A stretch of 64,000 nt of DNA. Origin: Pseudorhodoferax soli. Lineage in GTDB: Bacteria; Pseudomonadota; Gammaproteobacteria; Burkholderiales; Burkholderiaceae_C. Below, piece after piece: positions 37,624-46,172 of this stretch. The DNA lies in NCBI RefSeq assembly GCF_003337555.1, contig NZ_QPJK01000001.1:868001-932000 (forward strand), read 5' to 3'. The stretch's first letter is position 1; the number at the start of each line of letters is the position of its first letter. Position numbers and translations under genes: made by a program. The notes beneath the pieces were generated by a model that made no database searches, was not told the origin of the DNA, and saw nothing but the letters and a program-made list of their open reading frames with translations.

Positions 37624-38826
37624 TCAGCGGCCGCCATCGGTGGCCTGCGCCGACGGCCTGGCGCGCAACAGCGCCACGCAACACAGGCCGGTCGGCACCG
37701 CCAGCGCCAGATAGCCCGCGCGGTAGGTCTCGAACAAGGCCGACAAGGCCCCGAACACCGGGGGCCCCAGCACCACCCCGAAGAACGTGAATGCCAGCGT
37801 GCCACCCGTGGCGACGCCGGCCAGCCCCGGCGGTGCCTGGCGCGCCACCTCGGCCAGGTAGACACCGTTCCAGCCGATGGCCGAGGCGCCGAACACCACG
37901 AGCACGACCAGCACCAGCCACTGCGGCTGTGCCGGTGACAACAGCGCCGTCGCGGCGCTGCCCAGCGCCATCACGGCGGCCAGCAGCGCCAGCATGCGGC
38001 GCGCGCCCATGCCGCGGTCGGCCACCCAGCCCCACAGAATGCGGCCCACGACACCGCCCAGTTGTGCCAGCGACAAGGCCAGCCCGGCGGCCACGAGCCC
38101 ATAGGCCAGGCCCTCGTTGAGGTAGGTCACGAGGTAGGTCGTCAGCGAGAGCTGGGCGATGGAGAACACGAAGGAGCAGGCCGCCAGCATCTTGAGTGCT
38201 GGATGCCCGAGCACGAGCCGGATCGGCTGCGCGAGGTTGCCCAGCGCCATCGGCTTGTCGGTCCGGCGGTCGGCATCGAGTTCGGCCCGCAACGGCTGGG
38301 CGATCACGGCGCACACCAGGTTGGCTGCGGCCGCTGCGAGCAGCGCACCCTGCCAGCCCAGCAGCAGCATCAGGCTGGGCACCAGGGCGCCGGCCAGCAT
38401 GCCGCCCAGCGGCACACCGGTCTGCTTGACCGAGAACACGAGGGACATGCGGTGCGCCGGCGTGCTCTTGCTGAGCAGGTGCGAGCTCGAGGGCGTGATG
38501 GGGCCGTAGCCCAGGCCGATCAGCACGGCGCCGAGCGCGCTGGCGGCCGCGTGCGGCACGGCGCACAGCGCCAGGCCAGCCGCGCACAGCACCAGGCCCG
38601 CCTGGCTCACGCGGATCGCGCCGAAGCGGGCCACGGCCGCACCGGCGGCCAGGCTTGCGGCCATGGCGCCGGCATAGACCAGGGCCACGTAGACACCGAC
38701 CAGCGCGGCCGACACGCCCAGTGCGGATGCCACCACGGGCGCCATGACCGGCAGGGTGAGCAAGGCCATCGACACCATGGCCTGCACGGCCAGCGTGATG
38801 GCCAGGGTCATCCAGGGGCCGGTCAT
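37624..38826 (-). CDS. MFS transporter, 12-TM
   Basis: A 400-residue major facilitator carrier with 12 predicted membrane helices. It starts MTGPWMTLAITLAVQAMVSMALL; the A-motif-like loop (AAGAAVARFGAIRV), the conserved GYGPITPSSSHLLSK and the second-half loop GWVADRGMGARRML are visible. It shares the minus strand with the MmgE/PrpD gene, 64 bp upstream, and may import or export the acid degraded by the adjacent cluster. Substrate not determinable. Confidence 0.88.
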   Translation of the reverse strand: MTGPWMTLAITLAVQAMVSMALLTLPVMAPVVASALGVSAALVGVYVALVYAGAMAASLAAGAAVARFGAIRVSQAGLVLCAAGLALCAVPHAAASALGAVLIGLGYGPITPSSSHLLSKSTPAHRMSLVFSVKQTGVPLGGMLAGALVPSLMLLLGWQGALLAAAAANLVCAVIAQPLRAELDADRRTDKPMALGNLAQPIRLVLGHPALKMLAACSFVFSIAQLSLTTYLVTYLNEGLAYGLVAAGLALSLAQLGGVVGRILWGWVADRGMGARRMLALLAAVMALGSAATALLSPAQPQWLVLVVLVVFGASAIGWNGVYLAEVARQAPPGLAGVATGGTLAFTFFGVVLGPPVFGALSALFETYRAGYLALAVPTGLCCVALLRARPSAQATDGGR

Positions 38827-38890
38827 CGTTGTTCTTCCATGGGCGCCGACTGTAGCGGGCGAGCCGGGCGCGCCCTGACGCCCATTCGAC

Positions 38891-40288
38891 TCAACGCCCC
38901 TGCGCCGCCCGGCCCAGCACCTGCGCCAGCGCCGCGGCCTCGCCCTGCTCGATGCCCAGCACCGCATGGAGGAGGTGGTCGGCATGGGCGCGGTCGACCG
39001 CGCGCGCGGCGTTGTCGTGGTACTTGGCCACGATGTCGGCGTTGGAGATCGGCCGGCCTGCCGCGCCGCGGTTGATGGGCTCGTGGTGGCGCAGCGTCCG
39101 GCCATCGACCAGCTCGACGATGACTTCGCCGCCGAAGTAGCGGGGGAAATCGGCGTCCGGGTCGCTCTGGCATTCGACCAGCGCGGCGATCCGCAAGGTC
39201 TCCGGGTCCTGGTAGGCGGCTGGGTCCAACGCGTCGAGCGTGAAGCGGCCGAAGCGCAGCCCCGTGGCCACCGAATAGGGCACGCTGAATTGCGCGTCGT
39301 ACGCGTTGGCTGGGCGCAGCTTCTTGTCGATCGGCTCGCAAACGGCTTTCATCGCACCCGTGGGCACGCGCGCCACGATGCGCCGGATCGGCGCGCCGTT
39401 CCAGTCTTTCGACAGGATGCTGGCCGCATCGGCGAACGCGTGCGTGAAGTGGCACGCCGGCACCGGCTTGACGGCGACGTTCATGACCTCCCAAACCTCC
39501 CCCAGCCCGGCCGTGACCATGGACAGGTCGGCCTTGGCCAGCAGCTCCGGGCCCAGGTGGCTGGCGTACAAGCCGAAGCGGCCTTCGTAGGCTGCGCCCG
39601 GCCCGACGAAGCCATGCTTGCCCAGTGTGGCCGCCGTGATGCCGCTGGCCGCGCCCCAGCCGGGGTGCAGCCGCTTGGTCCAGGCGCCGTCTTCCAGGCA
39701 CTCCAGGCTGCCAGAGGCCACCGACAGCGCAATGCCTTGGGCATCGACCAGCTGGCGCTGGCCCAGTTGCAGCAGCCGGCCCGCCGCCAGCGTGCAGCCG
39801 AAGGTGCCGACCAACCCGGTCGGGTGGAAGCCGATTTGGTGGAAACCGCTCTTCGCCGCCGCGCCGATGCGCGTGGCCGCCTCCATGCCCAGCACGTAGG
39901 CGGCCAGCAGATCGCGGCCGCTGCTGCCCAGGCGCGTGCCCAGGCCCAGCACGGCCGGCAGCACCGAGGTGGTGGCGTGGATCACGCCAGCCGGGTGGGT
40001 GTCGTCGTAGTCCAGGCCGTGGATCAACAGCGCGTTCATCACCACCGCATCGCGCAGCGGCAGCATCTGGCCGTGGCCGATGACGGGCACGTCGCCCCCC
40101 GGCCCGGCCAGCTCGCGCAAGCCCGCGAGCGTGGTGCGTGCGAAGTCCCATTGCGTGGACGCCAGGCCGATGCCCAGTGCGTCCAGCATCAGGTGGCGCG
40201 CGCGCTCGCGCACCTCTGCGGGCACGGCGTCCAGCGTGAAGCCGGTGGCGAAGGCGGCCAGTTCGGCAGAGATCAGGGGCGGCGTCAT
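38891..40288 (-). CDS. MmgE/PrpD family protein
   Basis: A 465-residue protein of the family that includes 2-methylcitrate dehydratase and cis-aconitate decarboxylase. Typical: N-terminal all-helical domain with LMLDALGIGLASTQWDFA and HGLDYDDTHPAGVIHATTSVLPAVLGL, AATRIGAAAKSGFHQIGFHPTGLVGTFG, a lid domain with KPVPACHFTHAFADAA. It probably dehydrates or decarboxylates a polycarboxylate in the surrounding pathway. 4 bp upstream lies the stop of a Bug solute-binding gene, so both are in one operon. Confidence 0.9.
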   Translation of the reverse strand: MTPPLISAELAAFATGFTLDAVPAEVRERARHLMLDALGIGLASTQWDFARTTLAGLRELAGPGGDVPVIGHGQMLPLRDAVVMNALLIHGLDYDDTHPAGVIHATTSVLPAVLGLGTRLGSSGRDLLAAYVLGMEAATRIGAAAKSGFHQIGFHPTGLVGTFGCTLAAGRLLQLGQRQLVDAQGIALSVASGSLECLEDGAWTKRLHPGWGAASGITAATLGKHGFVGPGAAYEGRFGLYASHLGPELLAKADLSMVTAGLGEVWEVMNVAVKPVPACHFTHAFADAASILSKDWNGAPIRRIVARVPTGAMKAVCEPIDKKLRPANAYDAQFSVPYSVATGLRFGRFTLDALDPAAYQDPETLRIAALVECQSDPDADFPRYFGGEVIVELVDGRTLRHHEPINRGAAGRPISNADIVAKYHDNAARAVDRAHADHLLHAVLGIEQGEAAALAQVLGRAAQGR

Positions 40289-40292
40289 GCGT

Positions 40293-41261
40293 TCAATCCA
40301 CCTTCGCGCCGGACAGCTTGACGGCCAGCGCCCACTTGTCGATCTCGCTCTGGATGTACTTCGTGAACTCGGCCGGCGTGTTGACGGCCGGCTCGGCGCC
40401 CAGGCCGTTGAGCTGCTCACGCACATCGGGCGCGTCGCGCCAGTTCGCCACCAGCGCCTTGTGCAGCGCCTCGACGATCTCTTTCGGGGTCCCCTTGGGC
40501 GCCGCCAGGCCGACCCATGCCGGCGCGACGAAGTTTCCGAGGCCCGCCTCGGCCATGGTAGGCACATCGGGCGCGGCGGCGTTGCGCTTCTCGCTGGCCA
40601 CGGCCAGGATGCGCAGCTTGCCCGTGCGCATGTGCGGCAGCAGCGCCGGGCCGGTGTCGATCATGGTGTTGATCTGCCCGCCGACCAGGTCGGTCACGGC
40701 CGCCGGACTGCCCTTGTAGGGCACGTGCGTGAGGTCGATGCCCAGCGAGTGCTTGAGCAGTTCCATGGTCAGGTGGCTGGTCACGCCGCTGCCGCCCGAG
40801 CCGAAGTTGATCTTGCCCGGCGCGGCCTTGGCCTGCTGCACGAGTTCGGCCGCTGTCTTGGCCGGGAACGCCGGGTTCACGGCCAGGAACAGCGGCACCA
40901 CCGACAGGATGCTGACCGGCTCGAAGTCCTTCAGCGGGTGGTAGGGCAGCTTGGAATACAGGCTGGGGTTGATGGCCATGGTGCCGCTGGAGCCGACCAC
41001 CAGCGTGTAGCCGTCGGGTGCCGACTTGGCCACGAGGTCCGAGCCGATGATGCCGGCCGCGCCCGGCTTGTTGTCCACGATCACGGGCTGGCCCAGCGCC
41101 TCCTGCAGCTTCCTGGCGGCCGTGCGCGCCACGAGGTCGGTGGCCTGGCCGGGCGGGAAGCCGACCACCAGGCGGATCGGCTTGTCAGGATAGGCGGCCA
41201 GCGCCAACCCCGCCGTCAGCCACACGGAAGCGGCCACTAGGGCCTTGCGGATCGTGCTCAT
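40293..41261 (-). CDS. Bug/TctC-type periplasmic carboxylate-binding protein
   Basis: A 322-residue exported solute-binding protein of the tripartite tricarboxylate transporter family. Signal peptide about 1-22 (ending GLALA), then YPDKPIRLVVGFPPGQATDLVAR, the carboxylate-binding loops SGGSGVTSHLTMELLK and HVPYKGSPAAVTDLVGGQ, and VPTMAEAGL. The membrane subunits TctA/TctB are not nearby, as usual for Bug proteins in Burkholderiales. It lies within the MaoC/acyl-CoA dehydrogenase/PrpD operon, so it probably delivers that pathway's substrate. Confidence 0.92.
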   Translation of the reverse strand: MSTIRKALVAASVWLTAGLALAAYPDKPIRLVVGFPPGQATDLVARTAARKLQEALGQPVIVDNKPGAAGIIGSDLVAKSAPDGYTLVVGSSGTMAINPSLYSKLPYHPLKDFEPVSILSVVPLFLAVNPAFPAKTAAELVQQAKAAPGKINFGSGGSGVTSHLTMELLKHSLGIDLTHVPYKGSPAAVTDLVGGQINTMIDTGPALLPHMRTGKLRILAVASEKRNAAAPDVPTMAEAGLGNFVAPAWVGLAAPKGTPKEIVEALHKALVANWRDAPDVREQLNGLGAEPAVNTPAEFTKYIQSEIDKWALAVKLSGAKVD

Positions 41262-41293
41262 GTTTGTCTCCTGCTGGATGTCTTCGAACCGGG

Positions 41294-41797
41294 TCAATCG
41301 CCCACGCCGTGGCCGCGCTTGGGGATCAGCGACATGCGGATGAACTCCATCACCTGCACACCCTGGTGGTTCAGGCCGCGCGTGCGCGTGGTCACGATGC
41401 CCTGCGTCGGCCGGCTCTTGGATTCGCGCACCTCCAGCACCTCGGACTCGGCGTAGAGCGTGTCGCCGCAGAACACCGGGGCCGTCAGCTTGATTTCCTT
41501 CCAGCCCAGGTTGGCGATGGCCTTGGCGCTGATGTCGTTGACCGTCATGCCCAGCACGATGGCCAGCGACAGGCCGCTGTTGACCAGCAGCTGCCCGAAC
41601 TCGCTCTGCGCCGCGAAGTGCTTGTCGCAGTGCATCGGGTGCGCGTTCATCGTGACCAGCGAAAACTGGATGTTGTCGTTCTCGGTGATCGTGCGGCCCG
41701 GGCGGTGTTCGTAGATGTCGCCGACCTTGAAGTCTTCCAGGTAGCGGCCGTAGGAGGCGCGGTAGCGTTGCGGGGCGATCTCGATGGCGGATTGCAT
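41294..41797 (-). CDS. MaoC-family enoyl-CoA hydratase
   Basis: A 167-residue single-hotdog hydratase. The hydratase 2 signature is visible in RTITENDNIQFSLVTMNAHPMHCDKHFA (the catalytic Asp/His set), followed by the helix FGQLLVNSGLSLAIVLGMTVND. Mesaconyl-CoA-hydratase-like MaoC proteins share this layout. It is 27 bp downstream of the acyl-CoA dehydrogenase gene and 32 bp upstream of the Bug gene, so it probably hydrates the enoyl-CoA made by the dehydrogenase. Confidence 0.9.
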   Translation of the reverse strand: MQSAIEIAPQRYRASYGRYLEDFKVGDIYEHRPGRTITENDNIQFSLVTMNAHPMHCDKHFAAQSEFGQLLVNSGLSLAIVLGMTVNDISAKAIANLGWKEIKLTAPVFCGDTLYAESEVLEVRESKSRPTQGIVTTRTRGLNHQGVQVMEFIRMSLIPKRGHGVGD

Positions 41798-41824
41798 GGG
41801 ATGTCTCCTGAAGATGGACGGGGT

Positions 41825-42988
41825 TCAGATGCGGTGGCGGTCGACCAGCTGCTTGGCGATCACCTGGCGCAGGATCTCGTTCGTGCCTTCGCCGATGCAC
41901 ATCAGCATGGCGTCGCGGTAGTAGCGCTCGATCTCGTACTCCACCGAGTAGCTGTAGCCGCCGAAGATGCGCATGGCCTGCTGGGCGCACTCGGCGCCGG
42001 CCTCCGAGCCCGCCAGCTTGGCCATCGCGGCTTCCAGGTCGCAGCGCTCGCCGCGGTCGTACTTGGTGGCGGCCTGCTGCAGCAGCAGCTTGGCGCCCTC
42101 CACCTGCGTGGCCATGTCGGCCAGCTTGAGCTGGATCGCCTGGTGCTGCCAGATCGGCTTGCCGAACGCGTCGCGCTCCTGCGCGTAGCGCAGCGCATGC
42201 TTGAACGCGCCCTCCGCGATGCCGGCGCCGCGCGCGCCCACGTTGATGCGGCCCAGCTCCAGGCCGCCCGCGGTCTGCACGAAGCCCTTGCCCTCGACCC
42301 CGCCCAGCAGCTGGCCGACGGGGACGCGGTAGTCCTCGAAGGTGAGTTCGCAGGTGTCGATGGCGCGGTAGCCCATCTTCTTCAGCTTGCCGACCACGTT
42401 GAAGCCGGGGCCCTTGTCGGCGATCAACAGGCTCATGCCCTTGTGGCGCGGTTCGGCCTGCGGATCGGTCTTGACCAGCAGCAGCGTGCCGTGGCCGTGC
42501 ATGCTGTTGGTGATCCAGGTCTTGCTGCCGTTGACGACGTAGTGTTCGCCATCGCGCCTGGCCACCGTGCGGATCGCCTGCAGGTCCGAGCCCGCGTTGG
42601 GCTCGGTCAGGCCGATGCTGCCGCGGTATTCGCCGCTGGCCATGCGCGGCAGGTAGGCCGCCTTCTGCGCATCGGTGCCGTTGCGCTCGATGGCCGCCGC
42701 CATGATCAGGTGCGAATTGAAGATGCCCGAGGGCGCCATCCAGACCGACGCCACCTTGATGACGATCTGCGCATAGGTCCACGCCGACAGGCCCAGGCCG
42801 CCGTACGCCTCGCCGATGGTGGCGCCGAACAGGCCCAGCTCCTTCATCTGCTCGACGATCTCGTGCGGGTACTCGTCGGCCAGGTCGTACTTGCGCGCCA
42901 CGGGCCGCAATTCCTTCTCGGCCCACGCCTCCACGGCGTCCACGAATTCGTGCTCGTCGGCGGCGCTGCGGGTTGTCTCGGTCGTCAT
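41825..42988 (-). CDS. Acyl-CoA dehydrogenase
   Basis: A 387-residue flavoprotein of the acyl-CoA dehydrogenase family. N-terminal helical domain (LFGATIGEAYGGLGLSAWTYAQI), middle beta domain (SIGLTEPNAGSD, KTWITNSMHGH) that binds FAD and acyl-CoA, and C-terminal bundle ending QQAMRIFGGYSYSVEYEIERYYRDA and IGEGTNEILRQVIAKQL, with the catalytic Glu expected in GEG. The ATG at 42988 is chosen over an upstream in-frame codon at 43027, which would run into the operator region. First gene of a minus-strand operon with a probable GntR operator upstream. Confidence 0.93.
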   Translation of the reverse strand: MTTETTRSAADEHEFVDAVEAWAEKELRPVARKYDLADEYPHEIVEQMKELGLFGATIGEAYGGLGLSAWTYAQIVIKVASVWMAPSGIFNSHLIMAAAIERNGTDAQKAAYLPRMASGEYRGSIGLTEPNAGSDLQAIRTVARRDGEHYVVNGSKTWITNSMHGHGTLLLVKTDPQAEPRHKGMSLLIADKGPGFNVVGKLKKMGYRAIDTCELTFEDYRVPVGQLLGGVEGKGFVQTAGGLELGRINVGARGAGIAEGAFKHALRYAQERDAFGKPIWQHQAIQLKLADMATQVEGAKLLLQQAATKYDRGERCDLEAAMAKLAGSEAGAECAQQAMRIFGGYSYSVEYEIERYYRDAMLMCIGEGTNEILRQVIAKQLVDRHRI

Positions 42989-43049
42989 GGCTTGCCCTTG
43001 CTGAGGTGGTCCTGGAATTGAACGCATCTTTCAATCGCTTAGATGCTTT

Positions 43050-43064
43050 ATTGTCCGGACATTA
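43050..43064. promoter_or_regulatory. Probable GntR operator, divergent intergenic region
   Basis: A TTGTCCGGACATT segment contains the perfect palindrome TGTCCGGACA (43052-43061). It lies between the acyl-CoA dehydrogenase and gntR starts and matches the site before the CoA-transferase gene at 43994. GntR/HutC proteins bind short palindromes of this type. Confidence 0.55.
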
Positions 43065-43083
43065 TTAGCGGAGGGCGGAAGCC

Positions 43084-43947
43084 ATGTCAACCGCTGGGAG
43101 CCACCGCGAAGTGGTGCAGACTTGCCGCATGCGCCGCACCAAGAACGACATGCCGCCCCCGACCACGACACCGCCTGCCGACGACGCCGACGCCACCGAG
43201 CCGGGCACCGGCGGCCAGCCCATCTACCAGCGCATCGCGGGAGAACTGCGCCGCGCCATCGCCGACGGGCGCTACCCCGTCGGGGCGCGGCTGCCCACCG
43301 AAGTCGAGTTGTGCGAGCAGTTCGGCATCAGCCGCTTCACGGCGCGCGCGGCGATCCGGCTCTTGTCCACCGCCGGCCTGGTCACCCGGCGCCAGCGCGT
43401 GGGCACCGTCGTGATCGCCCAGCCGGGCGACGCGCGCTACCAGCACGACGCCCGCTCGCTGACCGACCTGTTCCAGTACGCGCAAGACACCGAACTGCGC
43501 ATGCTCTACGTGGGCCGCATCGCGCTGAACCGCGCGCAGGCACAGGAGTTCGGTGCCGAACCGGGCCAGGAGTGGGTGCTGGCCGTGGGCCTGCGCCACG
43601 ACCACCCCGGCGCGGCCAACGCGCGCAAGGTGGCGCGGCCGATCTGCATCACGCGGATCTTCCTGAACCCGATGCTCAAGGACATCGAGGCCAAGCTGCG
43701 CGGGCGCAACACCGCCGTCTACGCGCTGATCGAGCGCGAGTACAAGCTGTCCATCCAGCGCGTGGAGCAGGAGTTGCAGGGCGTGGTGCTGGCTGCCGAC
43801 GATGCCGCCAGCCTGCAGTGCGAGCCCGGCGCGCCCGCGCTGCGCATCGTGCGGCGCTACTACAGCGATGCGGGAGATCTGGTCGAGGTGGCCGACAACA
43901 TCCACCCGAGCGACCGCTTCAGCTACCGCATGGAATTGAAGCAGTAG
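43084..43947 (+). CDS. GntR-family (HutC/UTRA type) transcriptional regulator
   Basis: A 287-residue regulator. After a Pro/Asp/Thr-rich N-terminus (about 1-40) comes a GntR winged helix (about 42-108: PIYQRIAGELRRAIADGRYPVGARLPTEVELCEQFG, SRFTARAAIRLLSTAGLVTRRQRVGTVV), then a UTRA ligand-binding domain (about 130-285). ATG 43084 has a purine-rich GGAGGG upstream; the later ATG 43129 has none. It diverges from the acyl-CoA dehydrogenase operon and precedes the CoA-transferase gene, and near-identical palindromes at both places suggest it controls all three. Confidence 0.92.
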   Translation: MSTAGSHREVVQTCRMRRTKNDMPPPTTTPPADDADATEPGTGGQPIYQRIAGELRRAIADGRYPVGARLPTEVELCEQFGISRFTARAAIRLLSTAGLVTRRQRVGTVVIAQPGDARYQHDARSLTDLFQYAQDTELRMLYVGRIALNRAQAQEFGAEPGQEWVLAVGLRHDHPGAANARKVARPICITRIFLNPMLKDIEAKLRGRNTAVYALIEREYKLSIQRVEQELQGVVLAADDAASLQCEPGAPALRIVRRYYSDAGDLVEVADNIHPSDRFSYRMELKQ

Positions 43948-43993
43948 GCGTTCGGCCGCACGGCTGTTGCGCTGGGGCGGGCTGCAGCCCTAC

Positions 43994-44009
43994 AATTGTC
44001 CGCACAATT
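43994..44009. promoter_or_regulatory. Probable GntR operator overlapping the CoA-transferase -10
   Basis: AATTGTCCGCACAATT has perfect 6-bp arms (AATTGT/ACAATT) and shares ATTGTCCG-ACA with the site at 43050. A -10-like TACAAT (43991-43996) overlaps it, as expected for repression of the gene starting at 44027. Confidence 0.6.
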
Positions 44010-44026
44010 AACCGGACCGCGCCACC

Positions 44027-45289
44027 ATGACCGAAACCCCTGCCCTGCCGCTTGCCGGCCTCCGCGTGCTCGCCGTCGAACAGTACGGCGCCGGCCCGTT
44101 CGGCACCTCGTACCTGGCCGACCTGGGGGCAGAAGTCATCAAGATCGAGAACCACCACGACGGCGGCGACGTGGGCCGGCACGTCGGCCCGCATTTCTTC
44201 GGCGCGGACGACAGCCATTTCTTCCAGACCTTCAACCGCAACAAGAAGAGCCTCACGCTCGACCTGAAGCAGCCCGAAGGCATGGCCGTGCTGCGCAAGC
44301 TGGCCGCCAGCGCCGACGCGCTGCTCGACAACCTGCGCGGCGACCTGCCGCAAAAACTCGGCCTGACCTACGCCCAGTTGAAGGACGCCAACCCGCGCCT
44401 GGTCTGCGCCCACCTGTCGGCCTATGGGCGCAGCGGCTCGCGCAAGGCCTGGCCCGGCTACGACTACCTGATGCAGGCCGAGGCCGGCCACCTCTCGCTG
44501 ACCGGCGAGCCCGACGGCCCGCCCACGCGCTACGGCCTGTCCATCGTCGACCTCATGACCGGGCTGGCCGCAGCCTTCGGCCTGCTGGCCGGCGTCGTCA
44601 AGGCACGTGAGAGCGGCGAGGGCATGGACGTGGACACCTCGCTGTTCGACGTGGCGCTGCACAACCTCAACTACCCCGGCACCTGGTACCTCAACGCCGA
44701 GGTGGTCACCGGCCGCACCGCGCGCAGCGGGCACCCCAGCCTGGTGCCCAGCCAGCTCTACCGCACGCAGGACGGCTGGCTCTTCATCATGTGCAACAAG
44801 GAGAAGTTCTGGCCCTTGCTGGCGCGCGAACTGGGCCATCCGGAATGGGAACACGATCCGCAGCTGGCCACCTTCGCTGCGCGCCTCAAGAACCGCAGCC
44901 AGGTGCAGGAGCTGCTGGACGCCGCGCTGATGCAGCAGCCCACCGCCGTGTGGCTGGAGCGGCTCTCGGGCAAGGTGCCCGTGTCACCGGTGTTCGACGT
45001 GGCGCAGGCGCTGCAGAACCCCTTCGTGCACGAGCGCGAGGGCGTGGTCGACTACGACTACGGCGACGGCCGCAGCGCCCGCATGATCGCCAACCCGATC
45101 CGCGTGGGCGGGCGCACGCTGCCACACCGCGCCGCCCCGCGCATGGGCGAGCACAACGAGGCGCTGCTGCGCGAAGCCGGCTTCGACCAGGCAGCCATCG
45201 CCAAGCTGCGCGCACTGGGCGTGATCGCGGGCCACGCGGCGCCCGAGCATCCGGAAGGCACGGACACGGGGCACGCGGCCAGCCCCTGA
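44027..45289 (+). CDS. Family III (CaiB/BaiF) CoA-transferase
   Basis: A 420-residue enzyme moving CoA between carboxylic acids, with LAGLRVLAVEQYGAGPFGTSYLADLGAEVIKIENHHDGG at the N-terminus, SFNRNKKSLTLDLK-like segment (TFNRNKKSLTLDLKQPEG), and the catalytic Asp expected in RYGLSIVDLMTGLAAAFG. The C-terminal half has MCNKEKFWPLLARELG and PVSPVFDVAQALQNP. It probably activates the acid degraded by the acyl-CoA dehydrogenase/MaoC/CitE set. It diverges from the IclR gene, whose stop is 14 bp away tail-to-tail. Confidence 0.92.
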   Translation: MTETPALPLAGLRVLAVEQYGAGPFGTSYLADLGAEVIKIENHHDGGDVGRHVGPHFFGADDSHFFQTFNRNKKSLTLDLKQPEGMAVLRKLAASADALLDNLRGDLPQKLGLTYAQLKDANPRLVCAHLSAYGRSGSRKAWPGYDYLMQAEAGHLSLTGEPDGPPTRYGLSIVDLMTGLAAAFGLLAGVVKARESGEGMDVDTSLFDVALHNLNYPGTWYLNAEVVTGRTARSGHPSLVPSQLYRTQDGWLFIMCNKEKFWPLLARELGHPEWEHDPQLATFAARLKNRSQVQELLDAALMQQPTAVWLERLSGKVPVSPVFDVAQALQNPFVHEREGVVDYDYGDGRSARMIANPIRVGGRTLPHRAAPRMGEHNEALLREAGFDQAAIAKLRALGVIAGHAAPEHPEGTDTGHAASP

Positions 45290-45302
45290 CCGAACGACCA
45301 GC

Positions 45303-46103
45303 TCAGCTGCGCAGCATCCTCTGGCCTATGGCCTGCGCCGCGGCCAGCAGCGCGGGCAGCATCTGCTCGCGCATCTCCGCCTCGCTCGTGCGGTTGGCCT
45401 GTCCGCTCACGTTGAGCGCCGCCACCGTGCGGCCCGCGCGGTCGACCAGCGGCGCGGCGATCGAGATCAGGCCCTCTTCGAGTTCCTGGTTGACCACGCA
45501 CCAGCCCTGTTGGCGCACCTCGCGGATGCGCGCCAGCAGGCCGGCGTCGTCGAGCGTCGTGTGGGCCGTATGGCGCTCGCGCGTCAACCGGGCCAGGCGC
45601 GCCTGCAGTTCTTCCTCGGGCAGCGTGGCCAGCAGCACGCGGCCCATCGAGGTCCAGAAGGCCGGCAGCCGCGAACCCACGCCGAGGTTGGTCCGCATGA
45701 TCTTGTGCGTGGGCACGCGCAGCACATAGACGACGTCCAGGCCCTCGAGCACGGCGGCCGAACTCGATTCGCGCACCCGCTCCACCAGGTCTTCCATCAC
45801 CGGCTCGGCGAGGTTCCAGATCGGCAGCGAGGACAGGTAGGCGAAGCCCAGATCCAGGATGCGCGCCGTGGGCCGGAACTGCCGCCCGTCGGTCTCCACA
45901 TAGCCCAGCGCCTGCAAGGTCAGCAGGATGCGCCGCGCACCCGCCCGCGTGAGGCCGGTGCGCGCGGCCACCTCGCTCAGCGTCTGCTGCGGCGCCTGGG
46001 CGCTGAAGGAACGGATGACTTCCAGCCCGCGCGCGAAGGACTGCACATAGCTGTCGCCGGGCCGCGGTGTCGCCAAGGTGTCTTGAGGGTTTTCTGTGGC
46101 CAT
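45303..46103 (-). CDS. IclR-family transcriptional regulator (PcaR/PobR-like)
   Basis: A 266-residue IclR regulator. N-terminal winged helix (about 22-85: SYVQSFARGLEVIRSFSA, TLSEVAARTGLTRAGARRILLTLQALGYV) and C-terminal effector domain with GRVLLATLPEEE and GWCVVNQELEEGLISIAAPL. The group includes PcaR, PcaU and PobR, which control protocatechuate and 4-hydroxybenzoate genes. It diverges from pcaIJF across 69 bp containing repeated half-sites, so it probably controls them. Confidence 0.92.
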   Translation of the reverse strand: MATENPQDTLATPRPGDSYVQSFARGLEVIRSFSAQAPQQTLSEVAARTGLTRAGARRILLTLQALGYVETDGRQFRPTARILDLGFAYLSSLPIWNLAEPVMEDLVERVRESSSAAVLEGLDVVYVLRVPTHKIMRTNLGVGSRLPAFWTSMGRVLLATLPEEELQARLARLTRERHTAHTTLDDAGLLARIREVRQQGWCVVNQELEEGLISIAAPLVDRAGRTVAALNVSGQANRTSEAEMREQMLPALLAAAQAIGQRMLRS

Positions 46104-46130
46104 GGAGGCGCTGAATATAATTCTTTTAGC

Positions 46131-46156
46131 GAACATTTGTTCGTATGTAGAACAAA
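46131..46156. promoter_or_regulatory. Probable IclR operator between iclR and pcaI
   Basis: GAACATTTGTTC (46131-46142) is an inverted repeat, and TTTGTTC (46136-46142) with GAACAAA (46150-46156) forms a second one with a 7-bp spacer. Three alternating half-sites are the pattern of PcaU/PobR-type binding. TATAAT at 46116-46121 may be a plus-strand -10. Confidence 0.6.
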
Positions 46157-46172
46157 TTTCAAGGAGCATGCA

